Below are positions 1-8,535 of a DNA stretch of 44,800 nt, in pieces (position 1 is the stretch's first letter; every line of letters starts with the position of its first letter). The position numbers and the translations under genes are program-made. Source of the DNA: Candidatus Poribacteria bacterium. GTDB taxonomy: Bacteria > Poribacteria > WGA-4E > PCPOR2b. The notes under the pieces were generated by a model. It was not told the origin of the DNA. It saw only the letters and a list, made by a program, of their open reading frames with translations, and searched no databases. The DNA is taken from NCBI GenBank assembly GCA_022826645.1, contig JAJDUM010000124.1:1-44800 (forward strand). The letters are read 5' to 3'.

Positions 1-111
1 TTGATGAGCCAATATATCGCGGTCTTAATTGAGAGACCTGTTTTTTCGCAGACAAGCTATCAAGACGCATACTCGCACAATATTCAACACAGCCTTGACG
101 AGGCTGCTTGA
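1..111 (+). CDS. Transposase, C-terminal fragment (IS copy at left edge)
   Basis: The plus strand is open from base 1 to a TGA at 109-111, giving 36 residues that end in SLDEAA. The stop lies 9 bases before a 20-bp sequence (121-140) that recurs inverted at the right edge of the window. This is what the 3' end of a transposase gene just inside an IS terminal repeat looks like. The fragment is too short for family assignment. The element is oriented left to right, as is the copy at the right edge. The identification rests on position and the shared terminal repeat, not on protein similarity. Confidence 0.5.
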   Translation: MMSQYIAVLIERPVFSQTSYQDAYSHNIQHSLDEAA

Positions 112-2373
112 TACCAAAACAAATTGTCCAAACTTTAGTAAGTTTGCTAACGGTGATATATCAAATAAGTCTGGATCAGAAAACTCTAATATCTTCAGAT
201 TAATGAGATCTTGGAGTGGTGAGAGGTCAGTTACTTTAGTTTGGTTAAAGTGTAATCTGGTAAGGTTGGTTAAGCCCTTGACAGCGGATATATCTGATAT
301 TAAAGTATGGGAAAGTATCAGTTCTGTTAGATTTGTTAAGCCTCTCACAGGAGATAGATCGGATACAGGGTTATGGTGAAAAAAAAGCACACGGAGGTTG
401 GTCAAGCCTGCTACCGGTGAGAGATCCTTGACCTGATTGCCCCCTCGAGAATACGAACCCAGAACTAACCTGTCCATATTTGTTGCAAACTGAAGTCCCG
501 TCAAATCTTTGATCCCTCTGTCTTCCCCTACATTAACTTCTCTTAGTCTTTCCATATCTTCCACAGTAATTGGGGCGGTGGGACTCTTGCCAAGCTCCTC
601 CGCTATTGCCTCACGAAGGTTTGGGTCAGGGATATGGACAACACCACCCGGCAACGGCTGAGACGGCGTTACAACCGGCGGCGGTGTCACACGTTCCGGG
701 AAATCTAACGCAAAGATGATGGCATCAAATCCTTCAGTCCACGCGTCCCGTTTTATAGTTCCATTTGTGCTGTCCAATGCCAGCAGCCCTATGTTCTGTA
801 GCCCCGCATTCTCACGAACCTTTGCTAAGAACGCTTCCGTCTCTAATCCAACGACCGACGCAGCGTAAGCCGCATCAATTGGACTCTGATACACCTCATG
901 GAAACGGGAGATCGGTTCAATATCATCAACCGAACCGCCCGTCGCCTCAAGTGCCGCTCTGTATCTATCCATATCCGTTTGTATCAGCGCGTCCATCTCT
1001 GATTGTTCAACATACAAACGTAACGCTTGCGCCTTGTCAAACGCAGGGGTGGTGTTACTCTCTATCACTGCACGAACCTCGTCCGAAAAGGTCTTCATCC
1101 CCTCCGTATGACAACCGAAACAGGATAAACCGTTCCGAACCGTCGGATCACTGGCTGCGGGGTTCGACACTATCTGTATTGGTGCAGCGTCTAACCGTGT
1201 TCCCGATGCTGTCGTTATGTAATATCCTTGTAACCCATTTGGTAGGTTAAAGATAACCTCTCCACCATCATGTGTGAATGACAACGGGTGCGTGAAGATG
1301 TTCTGGCTACCTACACTGCCTGCAAAGTCGTAACTCTTCCAATACGCACCATACCGTGAGGTGTGCCGCTCTATCACACGGTTATGGTTGGACACACCTG
1401 AGTTGTTTGTCCCGGCACGCCACACACGGACCCCGGGGGCATTCAGTAGGTTACGGGTAACATCGACCTCAAGCTGTGTCTCTAACCCCCTATCGGTCAA
1501 GGGTAGAGAGAGCAGGTCGTGATACAGGGGTGGTAACGATGCGTTGGCAAGAAACCAATCGACATACACCGATGGGATATCACACTGCATCTCCGTCTGT
1601 AACCGTCCAAGTTGTGCCTTGAGTGCGGTCTGTGTCGGTGCATCAAACCCGATGTGGTAGGGATACTCTGTCTCTATCTGTCCCCACGCGTCGTTGACGT
1701 CCCATTCATAGTGTCTGAGATCGATGTAGAGGATAGTGCTTTGTGTATCTATCGGTGTCGGGTTGATGACGGTGCTGCCCCATGAGAGACTATTGATCAG
1801 TTTGTTGAGTCCCTTTTGGTATGCTTGGATCACCTCCCCTGACTCGCCTGCGTTATAGAGGTGTGTCATGGTGAAGTATCGGGCGAATGCACGATCAAAG
1901 GGGGCAAGGGAGGTCAGGTGTGTTTCGATGGTGTTGAGGACTTGGTTGGGGGAGATGAAGTCTCTACCGGTGATGGGAGGGGGTGTCCAATCGGGTGCGC
2001 CTGACAGTATCCAGTTGCGGATGGTGTCAATGGTTTGAGCGGGGAGTTGCGGTTGTCCGAGTGGCATCCGTTTGGCAGTCTCAGTAGTGATGAGGCGTGT
2101 ATAGAGTTCGGAGGCGCTGGGGTTACCGGGGACGACGGTGCCGTTTTGTATGAGTGCAGTGTGTTCGATGAGGAGGGTTTCTTTATAAGCGCCATCGGGA
2201 CCGTGGCAGATGGTGCAACTCTGTTCAAAGATGGCGTAAGCGTCTTGGGCTGTCCCTTGTTGCGCGAATACGGTCTGAGAACCTAAGATCATCAAGGTCA
2301 ATAGACCGATGAGTGTAGTGAAGTGATAGTGACAAATTCCAATCGGATTGGGGACGAAATAACGCTTAAACAT
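25..2373 (-). pseudogene. Exported dihaem cytochrome c / leucine-rich-repeat protein, 3' end cut by an IS
   Basis: An export signal (hydrophobic 19-37, ending VFA) is followed by two haem c motifs, CTICH (C53, C56, H57) and CFGCH (C418, C421, H422). From about residue 595 there is an internalin-type LRR region with repeats of the form L-SPL-GLTNLT-L-L. Haem would be attached outside the cytoplasm, so an exported redox protein with an LRR binding surface is expected. Native sequence stops after ISPLANL near residue 744, exactly at the IS terminal repeat (140). The last 38 residues are IS-derived readthrough, so an unknown part of the LRR or later domains is lost. No redox partner is adjacent. 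Its electron donor and acceptor are unknown; the domain calls are firm. Confidence 0.85.
121..140 (-). repeat. IS terminal inverted repeat, right end of left IS copy
   Basis: Read on the minus strand this is TACTAAAGTTTGGACAATTT. The same 20 bases occur on the plus strand at 44660-44679, and the sequences diverge at once on both sides of the match. Such a sharply bounded match, placed so that each copy points into an element lying outside the window, is the behaviour of IS terminal inverted repeats. The LRR gene reading frame is interrupted exactly here. Confidence 0.75.
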
Positions 2374-2524
2374 TGAAAGAGTGGCTCCTTATAGACAATT
2401 GCGGGGTGCTCATAATTATTGTCCCGATAAGATCGGGATGACACAGGTCGTTGAATAAAATTATAGCATAGTTTCCCTATAGAACAGACAAAAAAGTGTC
2501 AAACCGATGCGGTGACTATTGATC
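2374..2524. other. Intergenic: leader of the cytochrome/LRR gene
   Basis: This stretch holds the upstream region of the minus-strand cytochrome gene. A perfect palindrome TCCCGAT-AAG-ATCGGGA lies at 2422-2438, one of several short CCCGAT/ATCGGG hairpins in the window. No coding sequence is evident. Confidence 0.5.
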
Positions 2525-2763
2525 AGGACTTACGCACTTCAGATTGTAGTTGCCTGCCTGTCCCAATAAATCGGGGATTCATCGGACATATCGAGGCAAG
2601 GATGCCTCTCTCACGGAATCGGGGCAGGGATGCCTCTCTCACAGGTTGTTGCGGGAGGGAAATCCTTTTCCCGATGGTCGAGGCAAGGATGCCTCTCTCA
2701 CGGAATCGGGGCGGGGATGCCCCTCTCACGATAGGACTTTGACCGTTCAACTGCGTAAGCCCT
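2525..2763. mobile_element. MITE-like element with terminal inverted repeats, carrying four REP-type hairpins
   Basis: The left end is AGGACTTACGCA (2525-2536) and the right end TGCGTAAGCCCT (2752-2763). These are inverted repeats matching at 11 of 12 positions. The interior holds four units of the form GAGGCA-AGGA-TGCCTC or GGGGCR-GGGA-TGCCYC (about 2590-2730). It also has a copy, reversed, of the CCCGAT-AAAT-CCCCGAT core found in the elements near 16990 and 25190. No transposase is encoded. Short open frames across it are GC-rich repeat artefacts. No clear target duplication is visible here. Confidence 0.7.
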
Positions 2764-2775
2764 ATGATGTAAAAA

Positions 2776-3666
2776 TCACGTAATCTGATTCAACTCCTGA
2801 CGTAAGGTTGAGGGCAACGGTCCCATGTCGGACGCTTGGGCGACATCCTCAAGTTCAGCGATATTGGCTGCGCCGCTGGAAACGGTGGTTACCCTTGAAT
2901 CAGCGAGGATATATTGGAAGGCATTTTGTGCGTATGTTCCCGGTACGTCCTGAAGTCGTTCAAGGACGCGCCGGACACGTTCCCCTTCCGCTTCATCCTC
3001 TATCCCTGCAACCGCCTCTGACCGTCGGGGTTCGTCGGCGAACAGCAGCCCCGCCAACGGTGTGGCGATAACGATCCCCATGTTGTGAGCGGCGGCAGAC
3101 GGAATGACCGCTCTCGCTGCCCTTTGGGAGCAGGGGTGGTAGTCGTGGTATACCAGCATTGTGTCGAATTCCCCGGTGTCGGCGAGTTTTGCTAAGAGTG
3201 GGATGGCTCTGCCTGTGATTCCGATTCTTTCACAGAGTCCACGTTTTTGCGCTTCCTTCAGACCTTCGAGCGTTCCGCCCGGCTCTGTGATCCGTTCCCA
3301 CCCCGCCATGTTGACCTCATGGATCTGGGCGATGGAAAGTTTTGGGATTCGCAGCCGCTGCAGGCTCCGTTCGATGCTCCAGAGGACGCTGTCTCCGCGG
3401 TAGTCGAAGTGTGGGGGATCGTAACCGACTTTGGTGGCGACATAAAAGTGTTCCGCTACGCCTTCGAGGGCACCGCCCAACAGTTCCTCGCTCTTACCGT
3501 AGAGTGGGGCGGTGTCGATGTAGTTGATCCCCAATTCAAGTGCACGTCTCAAGACTTCGCTTGTGCTTTCTTGAGCACGTTCGGGATCTGTTCCCATCAG
3601 GTACGCCCCGCCGAGACTGACTTCGCTGATCTGCCAACCTGTGCTTCCCATTTCTCGGTATTTCAT
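2776..3666 (-). CDS. Aldo/keto reductase (NAD(P)-dependent sugar or alcohol dehydrogenase)
   Basis: This 296-residue TIM-barrel oxidoreductase has the complete AKR tetrad: D51 (in INYIDTAP), Y56 (LYGKSEELLG), K79 (VATKVG) and H116 (IAQIHEVN). The early GSTGWQISEVSLGG segment is typical of the family. Length is normal. The start has a GAGGTAAG ribosome binding site. It is the last gene of a four-gene operon, 17 bp after the creatininase-family gene. Related AKRs that group with lactonases and enolase-superfamily dehydratases oxidise the anomeric carbon of L-fucose, L-galactose and similar sugars. That role is inferred from neighbours; the substrate cannot be read from sequence. Confidence 0.88.
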   Translation of the reverse strand: MKYREMGSTGWQISEVSLGGAYLMGTDPERAQESTSEVLRRALELGINYIDTAPLYGKSEELLGGALEGVAEHFYVATKVGYDPPHFDYRGDSVLWSIERSLQRLRIPKLSIAQIHEVNMAGWERITEPGGTLEGLKEAQKRGLCERIGITGRAIPLLAKLADTGEFDTMLVYHDYHPCSQRAARAVIPSAAAHNMGIVIATPLAGLLFADEPRRSEAVAGIEDEAEGERVRRVLERLQDVPGTYAQNAFQYILADSRVTTVSSGAANIAELEDVAQASDMGPLPSTLRQELNQIT

Positions 3667-3683
3667 TTCTTACCTCGCATTTG

Positions 3684-4586
3684 TTATTCCGATGGGGGCC
3701 AAGGGAGCCCCTTTTCCGTCGCATCAATCATTTTCTGGAGCTTGTCAGCGACGTATTGGGTGTGGATGTCGATGAGTGCTTCGCCTTTTTCGACGGTTGC
3801 AAGCAGGGCGTTCTCTTGACGGGCACGGTCACGCGGGTTTTCGGGGTTCGGCCCGCCTTGGGGCCAACCTTCTTTGGAAAAGGGTTCGAGATATGCCTCG
3901 ACTTCGGGCGATAAATTATGGGCGTAATCCAAGTTGGCGGCGTCATATTCCTCCATTGTAAAAGCGCGCACCCGTTGCGGACATGCCGCTAACATCACGG
4001 AGGTCTCATCCTCTGAGGCGTGGTTCAGCGCGGTTTGCCGCGCTACCGTGTCCAGCTTGCCGTCCCGTAGGTCTCGGTAGCCTTGGAGGATAGTTACCTT
4101 GTCCTCGTCTGTAAGCCCCATCCAGTAAGATTCCTCATCCATCGTGATATCCAGGTCACGTCGCCACGCCGGTAGCACCTCCCGGAGCAATCCGTGGTTA
4201 CCACCGTGACCATTGACAACCAGAATTGTCCGGATGCCGTGGGTTTTCAGGCTCTGCGCGACATCGAAGAGATATGCCTGCATCGTCTCCTTACGCAACG
4301 TCAGTGTGCCTTTCCGCGCCATGTGGTAGGGGGAGTAGCCTATCGGACAGGGCGGAGCGACGGTGACTTGGGGGTAGAGCTGCAAGGCAGCCCGCTGGGA
4401 GACGAACGTAGAGAGGACAATATCGAGGTCTAGGCTCAGGTGTTCGTTGTGCTGCTCAACCGCGCCGATGGGGATGATAGCGGCTTTCAACTCTCCACGC
4501 CGTAACGCTTCCCGAATCTCTTTCCGGGTGCATTCACCTAACATGACCTTGTGGGGACTGATGTATCGGTTACCCGTGTTTGCCAT
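3684..4586 (-). CDS. Creatininase-family amidohydrolase
   Basis: This 300-residue protein has the metal-binding signature of the creatininase family (PF02633): IPIGAVEQHNEHLSLDLD with E44, H46 and D53/D55, and NGHGGN with H127. In creatininase and in MftE or formamide hydrolases of this fold the equivalent residues hold two divalent metals that hydrolyse an amide or peptide bond. An AAAGGAG ribosome site precedes the start. Spacing to the genes on either side is 14 and 17 bp, so it is cotranscribed with the sugar-acid enzymes. In that setting it may cleave an amide- or lactam-containing intermediate. True creatinine hydrolysis is not supported by context. Confidence 0.85.
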   Translation of the reverse strand: MANTGNRYISPHKVMLGECTRKEIREALRRGELKAAIIPIGAVEQHNEHLSLDLDIVLSTFVSQRAALQLYPQVTVAPPCPIGYSPYHMARKGTLTLRKETMQAYLFDVAQSLKTHGIRTILVVNGHGGNHGLLREVLPAWRRDLDITMDEESYWMGLTDEDKVTILQGYRDLRDGKLDTVARQTALNHASEDETSVMLAACPQRVRAFTMEEYDAANLDYAHNLSPEVEAYLEPFSKEGWPQGGPNPENPRDRARQENALLATVEKGEALIDIHTQYVADKLQKMIDATEKGLPWPPSE

Positions 4587-4600
4587 TCGTTTCGGCTCCT

Positions 4601-5854
4601 TTATCCTTCTAATCGTCGGACGGTGCTCCCATCCTGCACGGCATCATAGATTTCCTTGAATCCATCGCTTCCGTCGTCGGGAACAGCGTCCAGATTAGAT
4701 CCAGTCTCGCAGGTCGGCATGGCGTCGTTCGGATAGACAGCGTGGAGGTCCTGTTTGCTGCAGCCGTAGTAGGTGGTCTCTCCGCTTGCGCGGGTATAGC
4801 GATAGACGTGACGGGGTGGGTCAAGGAAGGAATAATCCACCTTGTATTTTTGTATAGCGTCTTCGTCAACCTCTACGCCGATGCCCGGTTTTTCTGGGAC
4901 ACGGTAGAACCCGCCGCGCAGCTCAATCGGTTCTGTGATGAGTTGGCTCTCCCAGATGTTCATGCAGGTAATTGCGGGCCACTTGGCTTGCGGGCATACG
5001 ACACCGAGATGGGCTGCCCATGTTGTGGTGATGCCGGTGCCGACGAGTTGCAGCCAGAAGGGTTTGTTCGCTTCCTCGCAAACGGTTGCTTGCTTTAACA
5101 GACGGTATGCACCCACACCGATGACGAAGCCGTCCGCCACGTCTTCGTGCAGCGTCGTTAGGATGGGTGGGGAGCCGTAGTGCATTGCCACCGGTCGATT
5201 GATTCGTTGGCGGATCTGTTTGTTCCCGGCGACATCGCCCTGTGGGATCGGAGATTCGATCATGGCGACCTGTTCGTACTGTTCGAGGGTCTTGAGAAAC
5301 TCGACAGCGTTGGCTGCGTTTGCCAAGGTTGCATTGAAGTCCAGATCCAGTTTGAACTGCTGCGGCACATCTTCGATGATGGCTTGGATGGCTGCGTGGA
5401 GATCGTACCAGGTCCGTGCTTTGAGTTTAGAGGACATATACCCCTGTTCAGCCGCATCAGCGCACTGTTGTGCCCAGTCTTTCGGGGGCATATCCATCGC
5501 CCACCAAGAGAGGGGGCACCAGTCTCGGACTTTCGTCCCCAGCAGGCGATAGGCGGGTGTGTTTAAGGATTTGCCGACTGCGTCGAAGAGCGCGATTTGG
5601 ACGCCAGCGCCCAAGCCGTCTTCCCACAGCAGATCGCCAGCCTCGCGCCCCACGATTTGTTCTTGGATATCATCGGACACCTGCGCCCAGGTGTAGTTGG
5701 GAATGGTCTCGCCCCAGCCAACGACACCGTTATCGAGGGTGATTTTGCAGATTTGGACAATGTGCCAGTGGGGGAGCCAATACTGCATGTGTTCGTTTGT
5801 ATGCGGTGTGAAGGGAACGTCTAAATAGGTAAGTTCAACATCGGTGATTTTCAT
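4601..5854 (-). CDS. Enolase-superfamily (mandelate racemase/muconate lactonizing) sugar-acid dehydratase-like protein
   Basis: The start at 5854 was chosen because AAGGAAGGA lies 8 bases upstream and the family N-terminus MKITDVELTYLDVPF begins there. A more distal start at 5917 would add 21 unrelated residues. The 417-residue protein has the MLE-type capping domain (1-120), the barrel KxK motif (K143-L-K145), a metal ligand in LDLDFN (D170/D172) and another in MIESP (E200). At the third metal-ligand position, usually Asp or Glu after PVA, it reads MHYG (M224, H225). Either the ligand set is altered or activity differs. The last 100 residues are longer than in typical dehydratases. Dehydration of an aldonic acid is the expected reaction from operon context. 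Confidence 0.83.
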   Translation of the reverse strand: MKITDVELTYLDVPFTPHTNEHMQYWLPHWHIVQICKITLDNGVVGWGETIPNYTWAQVSDDIQEQIVGREAGDLLWEDGLGAGVQIALFDAVGKSLNTPAYRLLGTKVRDWCPLSWWAMDMPPKDWAQQCADAAEQGYMSSKLKARTWYDLHAAIQAIIEDVPQQFKLDLDFNATLANAANAVEFLKTLEQYEQVAMIESPIPQGDVAGNKQIRQRINRPVAMHYGSPPILTTLHEDVADGFVIGVGAYRLLKQATVCEEANKPFWLQLVGTGITTTWAAHLGVVCPQAKWPAITCMNIWESQLITEPIELRGGFYRVPEKPGIGVEVDEDAIQKYKVDYSFLDPPRHVYRYTRASGETTYYGCSKQDLHAVYPNDAMPTCETGSNLDAVPDDGSDGFKEIYDAVQDGSTVRRLEG

Positions 5855-5879
5855 GATAGTATCCTTCCTTAAAAAACAG

Positions 5880-5936
5880 TGCGTAACGAGTAATACATAA
5901 GGAGCTTCTTTACGCACTACGTATTACGCAGCGTTA
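5880..5936. repeat. Imperfect palindrome in the enolase-gene leader
   Basis: GTAACGAGTAATAC at about 5884 can pair with GTATTACGCAGCGTTAC near 5920, with TACGTATTACG variants between. Similar AT/CG-rich GTAATACGTA strings are common interspersed repeats. It lies in the 98-bp gap between the amidohydrolase and enolase-family genes, so it could modulate the operon or be a small REP-like insertion. Confidence 0.4.
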
Positions 5937-5952
5937 CTCTCCTTGGTATGCC

Positions 5953-6849
5953 TCAACGGTTGAAAAAGAAATCTTCCGCTGTCTTGAACAGGATCTGTTC
6001 CTTGTCCGAATCGCTCAGAAAATCGGCGTGGTCGTTGATGAGCGCGATTGCTGCGGGAAAATCGGTATGTGGGTTCTCCATTACCACCGGACCGCCGCTG
6101 TCGCTTTCCCACATACAGCGTTCGGGTCCAAAGGCATCGACTATCCGCCGGATCAGTGGCAGGAGATCCAGATACGGTGCCTTTCCATCACCTAACGCCT
6201 GGAAGGGACCCAATTTGACCATCACGCGCTTGTGCTTCGCCATGTCGCAGAGCGTTTTGAGGTCATCGTCGGGGAAGATGCTGTCTCGTATCCGCACCCC
6301 ACAGATATGATCGAGAATCACAGGGGTGTCGGGGAAGCGGGTGCACATTCGGTCCAGATCCGGCAGATCGTCGAGTCCCATGAGGAAACTCAAGGCGAGG
6401 TTGTGCGCTGCTCCTGCCCCAAACATCGCCTCATACCCCGGATAGTCGAGCCATCGGCTGACGTCGCCAATCGGCATACGCGCAGTTTTGCCGCCGCGCA
6501 CACGGAAGGCGTAGATGCCCCGATGGGATAACGCAACCATCGTTTTGTCCGGACTGGCGAGCGATACATCCGTCACCGCTGGCACGATGCCTGTACCCAC
6601 AAAGGTGCCTGGATCGTTGGCGATCAGGTCTATGATGTAACTGTGATCGAGACCGTACCATGTCATCTGGACGAGGTTTATCCGGACTTTGCCGACTGCA
6701 CGGCTGTATTCGAAGTGCTGGTCTGGGATAAAGGAGGGCAGCCATAGGTCGCTTGGGTCGAAACCGGGGGCGAGTGGATAGTTTTCAAAGTCGTTTGTCC
6801 AGACGTGGATATGTGCATCGATGACTCTATCTTGTATTGTTATGCCCAT
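5953..6849 (-). CDS. Amidohydrolase_2-family metal-dependent hydrolase (probable lactonase)
   Basis: This 298-residue TIM-barrel hydrolase begins with the first metal-binding motif DAHIHVW (residues 11-17). Later it has VILDHICG, with the strand-6-type histidine, and MWESDSGG, with the strand-8 aspartate. This matches PF04909. An AGGAAAAG site precedes the start. It is the first gene of the minus-strand operon. Members next to an AKR and an enolase-family dehydratase act as sugar lactonases, opening the lactone made by the dehydrogenase. The reaction is inferred; the fold is clear. Confidence 0.82.
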   Translation of the reverse strand: MGITIQDRVIDAHIHVWTNDFENYPLAPGFDPSDLWLPSFIPDQHFEYSRAVGKVRINLVQMTWYGLDHSYIIDLIANDPGTFVGTGIVPAVTDVSLASPDKTMVALSHRGIYAFRVRGGKTARMPIGDVSRWLDYPGYEAMFGAGAAHNLALSFLMGLDDLPDLDRMCTRFPDTPVILDHICGVRIRDSIFPDDDLKTLCDMAKHKRVMVKLGPFQALGDGKAPYLDLLPLIRRIVDAFGPERCMWESDSGGPVVMENPHTDFPAAIALINDHADFLSDSDKEQILFKTAEDFFFNR

Positions 6850-7317
6850 TTGCTTTTCCTATTTTCCGTAAGCATTCTTGTGTTCCTTCCGTTAATAGAT
6901 GGGTGTGCTTCCGGTACATCTGGCGGCTGACTCCAATGGGGTGTTCCAACCTGAAAGCATCTCTTCCCCCTTTTGACTCGTTTGAGCGATTGATGCTTCT
7001 TGAGATGTTATCACAGATCTTGGTGGGAAACCATGAAAAACTTCACTGAGGGAAAGCGGCTATCGTGGTATTTTTGCGACGCCGGTGTGGCACAGTTTCG
7101 ACGCCTTCCTTATGAATATGAGACTCTCTCTGCGGTTTACAAACCACGTCAAGAGTCATTGTGTAGGTGTTTTCCGAGAGATTCTGTTTTCGCACGATAC
7201 GCTTCGCATGATTCGGGTTAATTGTGGTATCTAAATTGCGTATGGTTAGGGAGTCAGGTGAATTTCGCGTGAGAACTATTTGGATTGAATCCTATCCAGT
7301 TTTATTGAAATATGAAC
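6850..7317. other. Intergenic region between divergent transcription units
   Basis: These 468 bases separate the minus-strand catabolic operon from the plus-strand sigma-factor block. No convincing gene, RNA or repeat was recognised. Short open frames here lack ribosome sites and family resemblance. Promoters for both directions should lie here. Confidence 0.5.
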
Positions 7318-7343
7318 GGAACTTCGTGAACCTTTTTAGTCTA
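7318..7343 (+). promoter_or_regulatory. Putative ECF-sigma promoter
   Basis: GGAACTT (7318-7324) is followed after 15 bases by TCTA (7340-7343). This resembles the GGAACTT/TCTA class of ECF promoters. It lies 30 bp upstream of the sigma-factor start and would leave a short leader containing the TAGGAGGA ribosome site. Autoregulation by the downstream sigma factor is inferred from this match. Confidence 0.45.
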
Positions 7344-7372
7344 CCCAACACTAAAAGGGGTAGGAGGACATT

Positions 7373-7912
7373 GTGGTAAGGGATATCGGAGAATATCACT
7401 CCCAGATTACGCAATTCGTTGATGAGCTCTGTCGCGTCTACTATAGACACAGCCAGCCCGAAGATCGTCGGGATATCAGCAGCGAGGTTGCCCTGATCGC
7501 GCATCAGAACCGTGAGAGGGTCATGGACGAATCCGAAACGGCGTTTTTGGCGTGGCTCCATGAGATTACGCGGAATGTGGTTCGGAACTGGTCGCGTCGT
7601 GAAGGTACCGCGGCGAGACAGGTACTTGGCAGTCTGGACGACGAAAATTTTGGGGTTGAGAGAATACCATCAGATTCGCGTGCGCCAGAGGCGGATCTGC
7701 TCGTTCAAGAGAGAATGGCGGTTGTTCGGGACGCAATCTCTGAACTTCCCTTGATTCATCAACAGGTGATTTGGTTATTCTATATTGAAGAACTCTCCAT
7801 AAAAAAAATTGCGGCGAGACTCGGCATTAGGAAAGGAACGGTTAAAAGCCGTCTATACCATGCAAGAGAGCAGCTCGCGACACGCTTAGCATCCTATTTT
7901 GCCGAGAGTTAA
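7373..7912 (+). CDS. ECF-type RNA polymerase sigma factor
   Basis: The 179-residue protein starts with GTG after TAGGAGGA. Sigma region 2 spans roughly residues 20-85 (FLAWLHEITRNVVRNWSRR is the region 2.2-2.4 end). Region 4 spans about 120-175 with the helix-turn-helix LSIKKIAARLGIRKGTVKSR, preceded by LPLIHQQVIWLFYIE. There is no region 3, as expected for ECF factors. It heads a five-gene block whose fourth gene encodes a zinc-finger anti-sigma factor. It would direct polymerase to this operon and perhaps to other envelope genes. The family call is secure; the inducing signal is unknown. Confidence 0.92.
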   Translation: MVRDIGEYHSQITQFVDELCRVYYRHSQPEDRRDISSEVALIAHQNRERVMDESETAFLAWLHEITRNVVRNWSRREGTAARQVLGSLDDENFGVERIPSDSRAPEADLLVQERMAVVRDAISELPLIHQQVIWLFYIEELSIKKIAARLGIRKGTVKSRLYHAREQLATRLASYFAES

Positions 7913-7931
7913 CAATAGAGGAAAGGAAACT

Positions 7932-8282
7932 ATGAAGCATCAATCACTACTTCTTGTCATATCTTGTATGATACTCTCGATCGTTCTTGGTGGGTGCCAT
8001 GTAGAAGTAAATGTAAAAGAAGAAGAGGAAGAGGGTTTTTTGACAGTCAAGAACCGTTCAAATGTAACAATTACGAGTATTTTTATCGCTGCTGCCGAAG
8101 ATGATTCTTGGGGAGCAGATCAACTCAGATCCGACGTGCTACTACCCGGTGCTATAATAACTTTTACTATTGAACCTGGCACCTATGATGTCAGGGTTGT
8201 ATCTGAACATCATCGAGATTTCATATATGAAACTGACATATCGAGTGGGTGGACAACAACCGTGGCAGTCAGATTCAGATAA
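7932..8282 (+). CDS. Small exported lipoprotein, unknown function
   Basis: ATG at 7932 follows GAGGAAAGG; an in-frame start at 7899 would overlap the sigma gene. The 116-residue product has a lipoprotein signal peptide with lipobox LGGC (Cys at residue 22). After it come an acidic stretch (KEEEEEG) and a beta-rich domain that includes FLTVKNRSNVTITSIFIA and EPGTYDVRVVSEH. The latter resembles small Ig/transthyretin-like beta sandwiches. No family was recognised. Its place between sigma factor and receptor suggests a periplasmic or outer-membrane accessory of the same system. Confidence 0.7.
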   Translation: MKHQSLLLVISCMILSIVLGGCHVEVNVKEEEEEGFLTVKNRSNVTITSIFIAAAEDDSWGADQLRSDVLLPGAIITFTIEPGTYDVRVVSEHHRDFIYETDISSGWTTTVAVRFR

Positions 8283-8535
8283 GGAAGCTGCAGGAACGAC
8301 CTGCTTGCAAAGAAACCACGTTGAGAGTGGGCGTAATTCGGTGGATGATCCGATCGCAGATTGGGAAATTTGCGCTACTTTCTGTCAACTGCGTAACTCT
8401 TAAACAAACTGAACATATCGAAATTCTCATCTTATCAGGGTTGTTCCGAATCCCGATGTCCACATCGGGGGCTTTGAAGGTTCAGCTGCGTAAGTCCTAT
8501 TGATACTAAAACAGAACGGAAGGAATAAAACAGTA
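8283..8535. repeat. Intergenic with palindrome and MITE-type end
   Basis: A perfect hairpin CCCGATGT-CC-ACATCGGG lies at 8452-8469. A TGCGTAAGTCCT sequence, identical to the MITE right end, lies at 8487-8498. No matching left end was found, so this is either a solo end or a degraded element. It sits immediately upstream of the receptor gene, so it may form part of that gene's leader. Confidence 0.5.

Noticed and set aside
29..379. 116-codon plus-strand open frame at the left edge
   Set aside because: It runs antisense through the LRR gene and across the IS junction; its sequence reflects the reverse strand of LRR repeats.
2512..2783. Several 75-77-codon open frames on both strands with RMPLSRNRG-like peptides
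   Set aside because: They are translations of the REP/MITE repeat units; peptides are repetitive, lack ribosome sites and exist in several frames at once.
6837..7221. Plus-strand open frames in the divergent intergenic region
   Set aside because: They lack ribosome sites and domain features, and none continues into the sigma-factor block.
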